Origin: JAUVPY01 sp034412795
GTDB taxonomy: Bacteria; Chloroflexota; Anaerolineae; 4572-78; NAK82
Assembly (NCBI GenBank): GCA_034412795.1
Contig: DAOUMD010000290.1
Coordinates: 1-64,000, forward strand
DNA length: 64,000 bases
Reading direction: 5' to 3'
The notes under the pieces were generated by a model that was not told where the DNA came from, did not search any database, and saw nothing but the letters and a program-made list of their open reading frames with translations. Made by a program: the position numbers and the translations under genes. Numbering within the stretch: position 1 is the stretch's first letter; each line of letters starts with the position of its first letter. Shown here piece by piece: positions 30,656 through 38,222 of this stretch.

Positions 30656-31672
30656 GTGCGCTACCCGTACATTGCCATTGAGGGAGTCATCGGCGTGGGC
30701 AAGACAACTCTTGCCCGCCTGATACGTGACTCCTTCCAAGCAGAATTGCTGCTCGAAGTCTTTGAGGAGAATCCCTTCCTCAGCGACTTCTACTCTGATC
30801 GTGAGCGTTATGCTTTTCAGACCCAGATATTCTTCCTCCTGAGCCGCTATCGACAGCAACATCGGGTCATCGCCCCGACCCTGGCCCACTCAACTCTCGT
30901 CAGCGATTATAGCTTTGCCAAAGACCGGCTCTTTGCCCATTTGAATCTGTCGGGCGATGAGTTGGAGATGTATGGACGTGTTCACCACGTGTTGGCCGAG
31001 AAGATCCCATTGCCAGACCTTGTCGTCTACCTGCGGGCCGAAGTGGATACGCTGATGGACCGCATCGCTATGCGCGACCGGCCCTACGAGCGCGCTATGA
31101 GCCGCGACTATATCGCCGATTTGAGTGGGGCCTACGGGCGATTTTTTGCTGACTATCACGATGCGCCGGTGTTGATCATTGACACGGACGACCTGAATTG
31201 GGTTAGCGATCCCGATGCACTGGCGTACGTAGTGGGACGGGTGCGAATCGCGCTGGACGATGGCTTTGAGCAGCCACCACTCCCCATGTTTGAGACCGGG
31301 TATATACCGCATACGGCACATGCGACGGATGAGGGGCTTGCCGGCCCACCTCGGCGCCGGCTGGCTGACTTCCAGCGCTGGCAGCAGGCTCTCGACCAGA
31401 GCGACGCTGCCTTGAGTGACCTTTACTTCAATTTTATGGGACTCACTCAAGAGGTGGGCGAACTGGGGGCAGAGATGACGGCCATCTGGCGCCAGCAGAA
31501 GGTTCTATTTCAGAAGGTCGGCAACCGGCCTGAGGCCCAGGAACTGGCGATGAGCGAGTGTCTGCCTCATCTGCGCGCCGAACTGGCCGATTGCCTGGCG
31601 TACCTGCTTAAGCTGGCCAATAACGCGGGGATCGATTTGGAGGCGGCCTATTTGGAGAAAGTGGAGGGGTAG
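30656..31672 (+). CDS. deoxynucleoside kinase fused to a MazG-like domain
   Basis: 338 residues from GTG 30656, with GGGAGG 9 nt upstream; the frame is open to TTG 30569 and ATG 30632. Residues 1-190 are a deoxynucleoside kinase: P-loop IEGVIGVGKTTLAR, then EVFEENPFL, YAFQTQIFFLLSRY and the lid RDRPYERAMSRDY. The expected DRS element reads SDYSFAKDRLF. After a linker the C-terminus (about 245-338) resembles MazG-type nucleotide pyrophosphohydrolases, with QEVGELGAEMTAIW and ELADCLAYLLKLANNAGIDLEAA. Such a fusion would couple dNMP production with hydrolysis of (d)NTPs. The kinase half is paralogous to the next gene. MazG assignment is by motif only. Confidence 0.82.
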   Translation: MRYPYIAIEGVIGVGKTTLARLIRDSFQAELLLEVFEENPFLSDFYSDRERYAFQTQIFFLLSRYRQQHRVIAPTLAHSTLVSDYSFAKDRLFAHLNLSGDELEMYGRVHHVLAEKIPLPDLVVYLRAEVDTLMDRIAMRDRPYERAMSRDYIADLSGAYGRFFADYHDAPVLIIDTDDLNWVSDPDALAYVVGRVRIALDDGFEQPPLPMFETGYIPHTAHATDEGLAGPPRRRLADFQRWQQALDQSDAALSDLYFNFMGLTQEVGELGAEMTAIWRQQKVLFQKVGNRPEAQELAMSECLPHLRAELADCLAYLLKLANNAGIDLEAAYLEKVEG

Positions 31673-31766
31673 ACGCTAGACACAAGTCAGAAGACGCTAG
31701 ACAGGCGTAAGGTAGGCAGGGGTTACAGATCAGTGGTCAGAAGCAAGAAGGGGAGGGAGGTTAGAG

Positions 31767-32405
31767 ATGAAGAACCATTTTGTTGCCATCGCTGGTAATG
31801 TGGGCGTGGGTAAGAGCACATTAACCACGATGCTGTCAGAGAGCTTTGGTTGGGAACCGTTCTACGAGGCAGTCGGTGACAATCCTTACCTGGCCGATTT
31901 CTACAAGGATATGCGCCGCTGGAGTTTCCATTCTCAGATTTTTTTCCTGTCACGCCGGCTGCGTCACCATCACCAGTTGCTGAACAGCCCCAACTCGGTG
32001 GTGCAGGACCGAAGTGTGTACGAAGACGCCGAGGTTTTTGCCCGTAACCTGTATCAGCAGGGCAATATGAGCGACCGTGACTACCACAGCTATCGCGAAT
32101 TGTACGAAGTGCTGGTGCTGTTCCTGCCTCCTCCCGACCTGGTGGTTTATCTCAAGGCCTCGGTGCCCACCCTGCTGGAGCGTATTCGCAAGCGGGGGCG
32201 CGACTTTGAGCGCGAGATTTCCCCCCTCTACTTGCAGCAGCTCAACGAATTATACGATGCCTGGATTGAGGATTTCACCCTGTGCCCGGTGCTCACCATT
32301 CCCGCCGATGACCTGGACTTCGTTCGCTTCAACGGGCATCTGGACGTGATCGGCAACCAGGTGTTGGAGAGGTTGGGCGTCGAAGTATCCCTCATAGGGC
32401 ACTAA
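31767..32405 (+). CDS. deoxynucleoside kinase (dGK/dAK-like)
   Basis: 212 residues. The P-loop is IAGNVGVGKSTLT. The family DRS motif is present (VQDRSVYEDAEVFA), and the substrate region EAVGDNPYLADFYKD matches bacterial deoxyguanosine/deoxyadenosine kinases. The lid is RIRKRGRDFERE. It phosphorylates deoxynucleosides in the cytoplasmic salvage pathway. It lies 94 bp downstream of the kinase-MazG fusion and shares its fold, as in Gram-positive dck/dgk pairs. The intervening 94 bp contain two GACGCTAGACA direct repeats. GGGAGGGAGG precedes ATG 31767. Confidence 0.9.
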   Translation: MKNHFVAIAGNVGVGKSTLTTMLSESFGWEPFYEAVGDNPYLADFYKDMRRWSFHSQIFFLSRRLRHHHQLLNSPNSVVQDRSVYEDAEVFARNLYQQGNMSDRDYHSYRELYEVLVLFLPPPDLVVYLKASVPTLLERIRKRGRDFEREISPLYLQQLNELYDAWIEDFTLCPVLTIPADDLDFVRFNGHLDVIGNQVLERLGVEVSLIGH

Positions 32406-32816
32406 CGAAGCTTCACCTCAAACCGACGAGAGGCCAACCATCTCCCCACAGACGGAAAGGAACACGGACAACAGAAAAGAGAAGATAGGTCCGTGTTTCT
32501 TTCTGTCCGTGAGGAAAACTTGACTCATTTGTCAAGAATCTGGCTTATGAAGATGTCTAGGCGAAGGAAGCAGTGATTTTGTTTGCGATTCGCCACCGAG
32601 ATTAAGAACACGGATGTGTGGGACCTTCGGTGGATTTAACAATTGCCAGAACGGCATGGTTCAGAAGTACCTGAGATTAGGATTACAATTACAGACGAAG
32701 GACGAAAGACGAAGGACCAATTGTTGGCCCATATCTCATCGTCGTTCGTCATTCGTCCTTCGTCCAGTTGAGAAGGTGTTACACTATTTCTGAACCATCC
32801 TGCTAGAACGTAGTTA
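32406..32816. other. gene-free stretch with hairpin and palindromic element
   Basis: No ORF supported. An inverted repeat AACACGGAC/GTCCGTGTT (about 32462-32499), followed by TCTTTCT, may terminate the kinase operon. The rest is mostly the 143-bp terminal-inverted-repeat element at 32656-32798. Confidence 0.55.
32656..32798. mobile_element. MITE-like element with 11-bp terminal inverted repeats
   Basis: ATGGTTCAGAA (32656-32666) and TTCTGAACCAT (32788-32798) bound a segment whose interior is the inverted GACGAAGGACGAA pair. A second copy, sharing the left end and interior, begins at 63930 and runs off the window. No transposase is encoded. It is probably a non-autonomous palindromic repeat. 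Confidence 0.6.
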
Positions 32817-33647
32817 CTATTCCGGCTTTTGGAAGATAATCACATATTCGTGCTTAAAGATGTAGTATCCACCCGCCAGCGCCCGGTAGCGCCACAGGTT
32901 GCTGGTTCGTCCCTTGCCCCGTTCGTTGCCCTCGATGTTTTTCACCACAATCGCCTTGCTCCTGAAGCCGACCCGGTTCATACGCTCCATGCACCAGAAG
33001 CTGAGGGGGATCAACTCGCCCTTCTCGTACTTGTCGCCGATGATGAGCACGGCGAAGCGACCGGGGCTCAGCAACTCGTAGCCGTGGCGGGCGACCGTCT
33101 CAAACATATCCAGGAAGGCCTCGTCGTCCGGGGCGTTGGACAGGTCTTCGGCCCGGTCCGAAAAGAGGATGATGTCGTGGTAAGGTGGGTGCAGCACCAA
33201 CAGATGGGCGTGGGTCTCACCCATGTCCGCCAGTGCGACGCGCACAGCATCGACGGTTGCCTGGGCTGTGCTGTTACCCTGGATGAGGTGCACTTCGCTA
33301 TCCAGGCGGTCGGGGGGGATTTTGGCGCGCACGTATTCGACGAGGTCGGGCTTCAACTCCACACCGATGCAGCGTCGCTCCAGGTTGAGCGCCTCGATGG
33401 CCGACGTGCCGGAGCCCAGGAACATATCCAGTACTATCTCTCCTGCTTTGGTGTAACGCGTGAAGGTTTGGGTGGCGATTTGGGGGATGAAGTTGCCGTG
33501 ATAATCCAGCGTGTGGCCTTCGCCACTGGCGCGATTGGGGAAGATCCACAGGCTGTCGGTCAGCACGTCCTCGTAGTCGCGCCAGTGATTGAGGTCGATG
33601 TCGCTCCAGGGCTTGGTTTTTTCGGGGCGGTCCTTTTCAGTTGCCAT
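32817..33647 (-). CDS. solitary DNA methyltransferase (N4/N6 class)
   Basis: 276 residues. The AdoMet-binding motif I is DMFLGSGTSAIEA, followed by ERRCIGVEL (motif II). The catalytic motif IV is HPPYHDI, the xPPY tetrad of amino-methyltransferases. The order is motif I then IV. There is no restriction endonuclease nearby. A regulatory or orphan role is therefore likely, and the specificity is unknown. It overlaps the preceding SGNH gene by 11 bp, so translation is coupled. The far C-terminus (HEYVIIFQKP) resembles the usual last strand of such enzymes. Start ATG 33647. Confidence 0.85.
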   Translation of the reverse strand: MATEKDRPEKTKPWSDIDLNHWRDYEDVLTDSLWIFPNRASGEGHTLDYHGNFIPQIATQTFTRYTKAGEIVLDMFLGSGTSAIEALNLERRCIGVELKPDLVEYVRAKIPPDRLDSEVHLIQGNSTAQATVDAVRVALADMGETHAHLLVLHPPYHDIILFSDRAEDLSNAPDDEAFLDMFETVARHGYELLSPGRFAVLIIGDKYEKGELIPLSFWCMERMNRVGFRSKAIVVKNIEGNERGKGRTSNLWRYRALAGGYYIFKHEYVIIFQKPE

Positions 33648-34899
33648 CTACCAACCCGTGTTCGCGCAGAAATGATTCTGCCTCCTGGGCCGCCAACGCG
33701 TGGCCGGCCGGCGTCCAGTGGAAGTCGAAGCGAAAATAGAGAGGAAGTGTTTCGGGCTGCGTGGCTGCCTCTCGAAAGGCGGGCAGCAAGTCCAGGTAAG
33801 GGATGCCTGCCTCATCCAGTATGCCCGCCAGGCGGCGGTTGGGGGCTTCCGGATCCCAACTGATACCATCGGTTGGGGCCATTGCCTTGGAGGCAGCCGC
33901 CCAGCGCTCGTCATATACCTGTTCAGGCGCGTTGACGATGATCACCCCCAGCCGCGCGTCACGTGCTTGTACTTCCTCGTCCAGTCGGCGGATGAGGGCG
34001 CCGGTCAAGGCCCAGGCTTCCTCCCACTCTTGAGAGGGAGGGGTTTGGTAAACCTCAAACGTTACCGGCAGGCTAGGCTCATCGGCCAGCGCCACGCCTA
34101 CCCCGCCCAACAGGCCGAGCGGACCCAGCGCCCGACGCGTGGCCGGGATGTTGCGCAGGTAGGGCATCATCAGCCGGTACAGCGCCGACCGAGCGCGAAG
34201 CCAGTCGCCGAAGGCCAGCAGCGGTGGTGGCGGGGACCCCGTCCCGGGCGGTGGTTCGAAGGGGAAGGACGGCGTCACTAATTCGTTCCCCTCCAGGTTA
34301 AAAAAAGGTTTCTGGACGGCCTCTACTCGGGCCGTTTCCAACGGGCCGTAGTTGTTGAGTATGTCATTGCGCGTAAACAGGAGTAGTAACACCAGATCAG
34401 GTTCGTAGCGGAAGCCCTCGATGGCGTAAAAGATGGCCTCCTGGTCGGTGCCCCAGCCGCTAACGCCCCCGTTGATGACCTCTACCGGTTGCTCGCCGCC
34501 GGCCAGCCGTGTCTCCAGTTGTTTGGGGAAGGTCTCCTCCAGTGCTACGTGTAACCCCTCGGCGTAAGAGTCGCCTAACACCAGGATGCGATAGGCGTTC
34601 TGTGGATCATCATAGCCGATCTCGCGGTCGCGCAGGCCGCGCGCGTTGATGTGCACGTCGGCCTGGTACTCGCCGTATTCGCTGTACCACACACCGCCGC
34701 TGTTGGGGATGTGGAACCACCCCAGGTAGGGATGCGGTTCCCACAGAGGGGGAAGGGGGGCGGCCGGCGGCGCGATACCCATGAGCCGTACACCTCCCTC
34801 TAACAACAGCAGCGCCAGGGCCAGCCCCAATACTGCCAGCGCGGCCCGGCCCAAGACCTTTCCCATCAGTTTCACGATAGGCACTTCAATCGATTTCAC
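33637..34899 (-). CDS. SGNH/GDSL-like membrane-anchored hydrolase or acyltransferase domain protein
   Basis: About 420 residues. One membrane helix (ALAVLGLALALLLLEGGVRL) precedes an SGNH fold: block I ILVLGDSYAEG, the Gly block NGGVSGWGTDQE, the Asn block LLLFTRNDILNN and the C-terminal D-H pair in FDFHWTPAGHALA. Such proteins deacetylate or acylate polysaccharides outside the membrane. Start choice is uncertain. A near-consensus promoter (34906-34934) puts the mRNA start at about GTG 34899, giving a leaderless message. ATG 34866 lies just before the membrane helix but lacks an RBS. The frame is open to 34941, upstream of the -10, so that start is unlikely. Confidence 0.78.
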   Translation of the reverse strand: MKSIEVPIVKLMGKVLGRAALAVLGLALALLLLEGGVRLMGIAPPAAPLPPLWEPHPYLGWFHIPNSGGVWYSEYGEYQADVHINARGLRDREIGYDDPQNAYRILVLGDSYAEGLHVALEETFPKQLETRLAGGEQPVEVINGGVSGWGTDQEAIFYAIEGFRYEPDLVLLLLFTRNDILNNYGPLETARVEAVQKPFFNLEGNELVTPSFPFEPPPGTGSPPPPLLAFGDWLRARSALYRLMMPYLRNIPATRRALGPLGLLGGVGVALADEPSLPVTFEVYQTPPSQEWEEAWALTGALIRRLDEEVQARDARLGVIIVNAPEQVYDERWAAASKAMAPTDGISWDPEAPNRRLAGILDEAGIPYLDLLPAFREAATQPETLPLYFRFDFHWTPAGHALAAQEAESFLREHGLVDGN

Positions 34900-34905
34900 G
34901 TTAAG

Positions 34906-34934
34906 ATTATAGCTGGCACGCGGGCAACTGACAA
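34906..34934 (-). promoter_or_regulatory. sigma70 promoter giving a probable leaderless start
   Basis: Minus strand TTGTCA (34934-34929), 17 bp, TATAAT (34911-34906). GTG 34899 lies 7 nt after the -10, at the expected +1. Confidence 0.6.
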
Positions 34935-34950
34935 ACACCACAATCTGTAT

Positions 34951-35034
34951 TGGACGAATGACGGACGACGAAGGACGAAAACATCTGGGGGGGTGATTGG
35001 TTCTTCGTCGTTCGTCCTTCGTCCTTCGTCATTG
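34951..35034. repeat. GACGAA-type palindromic intergenic repeat
   Basis: GACGAATGACGGACGACG and GACGAAGGACGAA on the left face TTCGTCGTTCGTCC units on the right. It lies between the HI0933 gene end and the divergent SGNH promoter. Confidence 0.75.
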
Positions 35035-35044
35035 TCTACAATTC

Positions 35045-36400
35045 TCAGCCTTTTTTATTACTCTTTGCTTCTTTGGTTCTTGACCCTTGGCCCGCTTGCG
35101 CTGCGGCGCGACCGGCAAGCCAGCCGCTAGAAAATGCCGCTTGCAGGTTATAGCCGCCGGTGTCGGCGTCTATATCCAGCACCTCGCCCGCGAAATAAAG
35201 ACCCTCCACCAGGCGCGACGCCATCGAGCGCGGGTCAACTTCGTGGGTGTCCACCCCGCCAGCCGTAATGATGGCCTGCGTAAAAGGGCGGTGCCCGCTC
35301 ACCTCCAGGCGAAAGTCCTTCAGCCAGGTTCGTAGACGTTTGCGCTCCTCGGCCGTGATCTGGTGCCCGACTTTGTCTGGGGGGATGCCTGTCAGGTCGA
35401 AACAAACCGGGATGAGTTTTCTGGGGAGCAACCCTTTGAGCAAGGTACGAAACTGTTGTTTGCCGTGGGCATCCAGGTCGCGGAGAAGCCGGGCATCCAG
35501 CTTACGTTCGTCGAGGGCCGGTTTGAGATCGATGGAAATTGTCACTCTCTGGCCCTGGCGCAGTGCGTCTACCACCTGTCTGCTCAAAGAGAGGATGATC
35601 GGCCCAGAAACGCCAAAGTGGGTAAACATCATCTCGCCAAATGCCTCCGCTTGCTCTCTCCCCACCGGCCCTGTGCTTCTATCCGGCTGATGGGACCGGG
35701 GAACCATCCACATCCGCGCCGTCACATTGCGCAGGCTCAGGCCTTGCAGCCTGGCTGCAACGTCGCCGGCCGTTTCCAGGGGAACCAATGCCGGTCGAAT
35801 GGGGACGATGGTATGTCCCACTGAACCGGCGAGCCGGTACCCATCCCCGGTTGACCCGGTGGCAGGATAGGAAGCCCCACCCGTAGCGACGATCACGGCG
35901 TCCCCGCGATATACCCGCCCCGGCGGGCGGGACACGTGTACCCCGACTACCCGTCTCCCCTCGACGAGCAACCGCTCCACGGGCGATTGGGTCCTGAGTC
36001 TTACACCGCGTTCGCCAATCCATCCTAGCAGTGCATCCACGACGTCCTGGGCCTGGCCTTCGACTGGAAAGACTCGCCCGCCTCGCTCGGTCAGCGTCCG
36101 CACTCCAAGATCTTCAAAAAATCCTACCAGCTCAGGGGTGAAAAAGCGGTGAAAAGCCTGGCGCAGGAAACGTCCATTGGGTCCAAAATGCGCCATAAAC
36201 TCGGACATGGGAGCCACATTGGTCAGATTGCAGCGTCCCTTGCCGGTGATACGCAGCTTGCGTCCCGGGCGATCCATCTTTTCGAGGAGCAGTGTTTCGG
36301 CCCCCAGCTCGGCCGCCTGCCCGGCAGCCATCAGACCGGCTGCGCCTCCTCCAACCACGATCACCCGGCGCTTGTGTCTATCGATATTCGGGTCTGTCAT
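35045..36400 (-). CDS. HI0933/YhiN-family NAD(P)/FAD-dependent oxidoreductase
   Basis: 451 residues. The N-terminal FAD site is VIVVGGGAAGLMAAGQAAELG, followed by the family motif GRKLRITGKGRCNLTN. The middle holds IVATGGASYPATGSTGDGY. The C-terminus has TAGGVDTHEVDPRSMASRLVEGLYFAGEVLDIDADTGGYN, the second dinucleotide contact. These residues define the HI0933-like (BaiN-type) flavoproteins, some of which reduce enoyl compounds. Physiological substrate unknown. The start ATG overlaps the stop of the small upstream ORF (TGATG), which may help initiation. Confidence 0.9.
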   Translation of the reverse strand: MTDPNIDRHKRRVIVVGGGAAGLMAAGQAAELGAETLLLEKMDRPGRKLRITGKGRCNLTNVAPMSEFMAHFGPNGRFLRQAFHRFFTPELVGFFEDLGVRTLTERGGRVFPVEGQAQDVVDALLGWIGERGVRLRTQSPVERLLVEGRRVVGVHVSRPPGRVYRGDAVIVATGGASYPATGSTGDGYRLAGSVGHTIVPIRPALVPLETAGDVAARLQGLSLRNVTARMWMVPRSHQPDRSTGPVGREQAEAFGEMMFTHFGVSGPIILSLSRQVVDALRQGQRVTISIDLKPALDERKLDARLLRDLDAHGKQQFRTLLKGLLPRKLIPVCFDLTGIPPDKVGHQITAEERKRLRTWLKDFRLEVSGHRPFTQAIITAGGVDTHEVDPRSMASRLVEGLYFAGEVLDIDADTGGYNLQAAFSSGWLAGRAAAQAGQGSRTKEAKSNKKG

Positions 36401-36492
36401 CAGATCACGAATTCCACGAAATTGTGCACTCCAAACATGGCCTTCATCGCCCGGTAAGACAACTCTCGATGGCTTACCTTGTTGCCGGTCAT
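36400..36492 (-). pseudogene. truncated GxxExxY-like remnant (30 residues)
   Basis: From ATG 36492, with a strong TAGGAGGAG RBS, the frame reads GNKVSHRELSYRAMKAMFGVHN, then FVEFVI and a stop. HRELSYRxxxAxxxVHN matches the N-terminus of GxxExxY (PDDEXK_3-like) proteins, which continue with a Gly-rich segment of about 100 residues. Here it ends within an AATTTCGTGGAATTCGTG repeat-like sequence. Flanking CGAATGACACGAATG on the other side is of the same type, as often found around this family. It could also be a functional leader peptide coupled to the flavoprotein gene. Confidence 0.5.
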
Positions 36493-36536
36493 ATCTCCTC
36501 CTAACGGCATTCGTGTCATTCGCGATCTATGGATCG

Positions 36537-37076
36537 TCAAGCTCTGTCTGGCGGCGCAGGTTGAGGCTGATCGCCTCTCATCAGGCTGGCCTGGATTGCG
36601 ATGCCGATGACGACCAGGATTATGAACAGCAGACCCTCGATCGGGCGGCGAAGCTGAATCGGCTGAATCGCCTGAAGGATGAGACCGGCCCCGACGAGGG
36701 AGGAGAGGACGATCAAGGCCCAATCGAACAGGGCAATCATCAACACCAGACCGATGATCCCGCCAATGAGGAAGGGCAGCCAGGAAGCCGGCCCTGGGTT
36801 CTGTCCCAGGGCATTCAGCAAAATCAGGGCGATGTAGCCGCCCCCAATGAACCCGGCCACCGCGATGGCAATTTCTTGCAGGAATACGGCCAACAGAGCG
36901 CCTAACAGGCCGGCCCCCAAAGCGATGACCAGAATCAGCCAGTCAGGCTGGCCCTGGAACAACTGGGTCCCCAACGCCGCACCGAAAGCGAAACCGAGCA
37001 CGGCCACAAACAGCCAGAAAAGCTTGCGGCCCAGTATGAGGACCAGGATGCCGATTAGGATTCTTAGGATGTTCAT
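36537..37076 (-). CDS. TMEM198-like/DUF4203 small integral membrane protein
   Basis: 179 residues with about seven hydrophobic helices and repeated small-residue motifs (GAALGTQLF, GAGLLGALLAVF, GGGYIALILL). There are no charged motifs besides a terminal RGDQPQPAPP tail. It resembles bacterial DUF4203/TMEM198-type proteins of unknown function. The gene is single on the minus strand, upstream of the GxxExxY remnant. A GGAGG lies before ATG 37076. Function cannot be assigned. Confidence 0.7.
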   Translation of the reverse strand: MNILRILIGILVLILGRKLFWLFVAVLGFAFGAALGTQLFQGQPDWLILVIALGAGLLGALLAVFLQEIAIAVAGFIGGGYIALILLNALGQNPGPASWLPFLIGGIIGLVLMIALFDWALIVLSSLVGAGLILQAIQPIQLRRPIEGLLFIILVVIGIAIQASLMRGDQPQPAPPDRA

Positions 37077-37190
37077 CGATGGACCTCCTTCAAAGACTGG
37101 TAGGTTGGATGATTGGAAGGTCGGAAGATTGGGGGATTGGCCAGGGTGGCTTCATTCATCCTTCGTCTTCCGTACTTCGTCGTCCCTCTT
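37077..37190. repeat. short GATTGGAAGG / GACGAA repeat region
   Basis: GGTTGGATGATTGGAAGG-type direct repeats (37101-37140) are followed by CTTCGTCTTCC and CTTCGTCG (37155-37190), one half of the palindromic family. Confidence 0.5.
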
Positions 37191-38093
37191 TTAAGAAAGC
37201 GATCTTTGGACTCGCCAGCCGAGAGAGGCGGAGTTGGTCACGTAAACGCCGGCGCTGACCAGGATCGCCCCCAGCAGTAGGGATGGAGTAAGCGGTTCTC
37301 TCAGTGTCAAAAACGCCATGATAACGGCGCTGATGGGCACGAAATTGATAAAGATGCTGGCTTTCATAGGGCCGACAGCTTTGATGCCTTCATAGTACCA
37401 CTGAAATCCCAGCACGGTCCCGAACAACGCCAGGTAAAAAAGCCCCAGCCAGCTTGGGGCGGAATAGTGAACGAAATTCTGGGTCACGCCTTCCAGGTAG
37501 GCGGGGAGGAGGAGGGCAAGCGTGCCGGCCACGGCGGAATAAGCCACTGTGATCAGGGGCGTCAGCTCGGCCATTACGACCTTGCCGATCAGCGAGTAAG
37601 CCACCCAGCTCAACACGCAGCCAAAGATGAAGAGTTCGCCCCAGCCCAGGCTTCCGGTCAATACCTGGCCGGGATCCCCCCTGGAGATGACAACCACCGC
37701 CCCGGTGACCGAAATCAGAATCCCGGCTGCTTTGATGGGAGTCAGCTTCTCTTTGAAGAAGAAAGCCGAGAAGAGGGTGATGAAGATGGGATTGGTGGCC
37801 ACGATGACCGAGGCGCGGCCGGCGCCCACTGTTTGCATTCCCTTAAAGAAAAAGACATTGTAGCCGAAGACGCCCGTCATGCCTAGCAGGATGATGGGCA
37901 TGATATGCCCGCGCTTGATGCCAGGCAGCTTGCCTTCGACGCGCCAGGTTAGCAGGAGCAGCAGCGCGGACGCAATGACGAAACGGGTAAAGGCGGCCGA
38001 GAAGGGCTGCACGTCGCGTGCGATGACGCGCCCGGCGATGAAGGTGCCGCCCCAAGAGACGGCCATAAGCAATAACTTGACATAAGTAATCAT
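37191..38093 (-). CDS. EamA/DMT-family transporter
   Basis: About 300 residues, ten predicted helices arranged as two EamA repeats. The first carries AVSWGGTFIAGRVIARDVQPFSAAFTRFVIA and the second WVAYSLIGKVVMAELTPLITVAYSAVAGTLALLL. RASVIVATNPIFITLFSAFFFKEKLTPIKAAGI and GTVLGFQWYYEGIKAVGPMKASIFINFVPISAVIM are the conserved repeat ends. It probably exports small metabolites or amino acids; substrate unknown. ATG 38093 is chosen because the frame open to 38210 runs through a hairpin-rich intergenic sequence. No clear RBS. Confidence 0.85.
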   Translation of the reverse strand: MITYVKLLLMAVSWGGTFIAGRVIARDVQPFSAAFTRFVIASALLLLLTWRVEGKLPGIKRGHIMPIILLGMTGVFGYNVFFFKGMQTVGAGRASVIVATNPIFITLFSAFFFKEKLTPIKAAGILISVTGAVVVISRGDPGQVLTGSLGWGELFIFGCVLSWVAYSLIGKVVMAELTPLITVAYSAVAGTLALLLPAYLEGVTQNFVHYSAPSWLGLFYLALFGTVLGFQWYYEGIKAVGPMKASIFINFVPISAVIMAFLTLREPLTPSLLLGAILVSAGVYVTNSASLGWRVQRSLS

Positions 38094-38168
38094 GATGAGA
38101 GCCAATCTCGCGTGGATAGGTTTGGTGGGGGCAGTATAGCATGGAGCCTGGGGCTGGCAAAGCGAGAG

Positions 38169-38189
38169 GGGCGAGGCATCGCCTCGCCC
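38169..38189. terminator. 9-bp GC hairpin after the conflict operon
   Basis: GGGCGAGGC, loop ATC, GCCTCGCCC. It lies just past the stop of the AAA/PD40 gene (38223) on the minus strand. A T-run follows only on the plus strand, so its function as a terminator for the minus operon is uncertain. Confidence 0.45.
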
Positions 38190-38222
38190 TTTGATTAAAT
38201 GCGGAGTCATTGTATCTGTGTT

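Noticed and set aside
32829..33863. 344-residue plus-strand ORF opposite the methyltransferase/SGNH genes
   Set aside because: The opposite strand carries clear catalytic motifs (FLGSGT, HPPY, GDSYAEG); the plus ORF has none.
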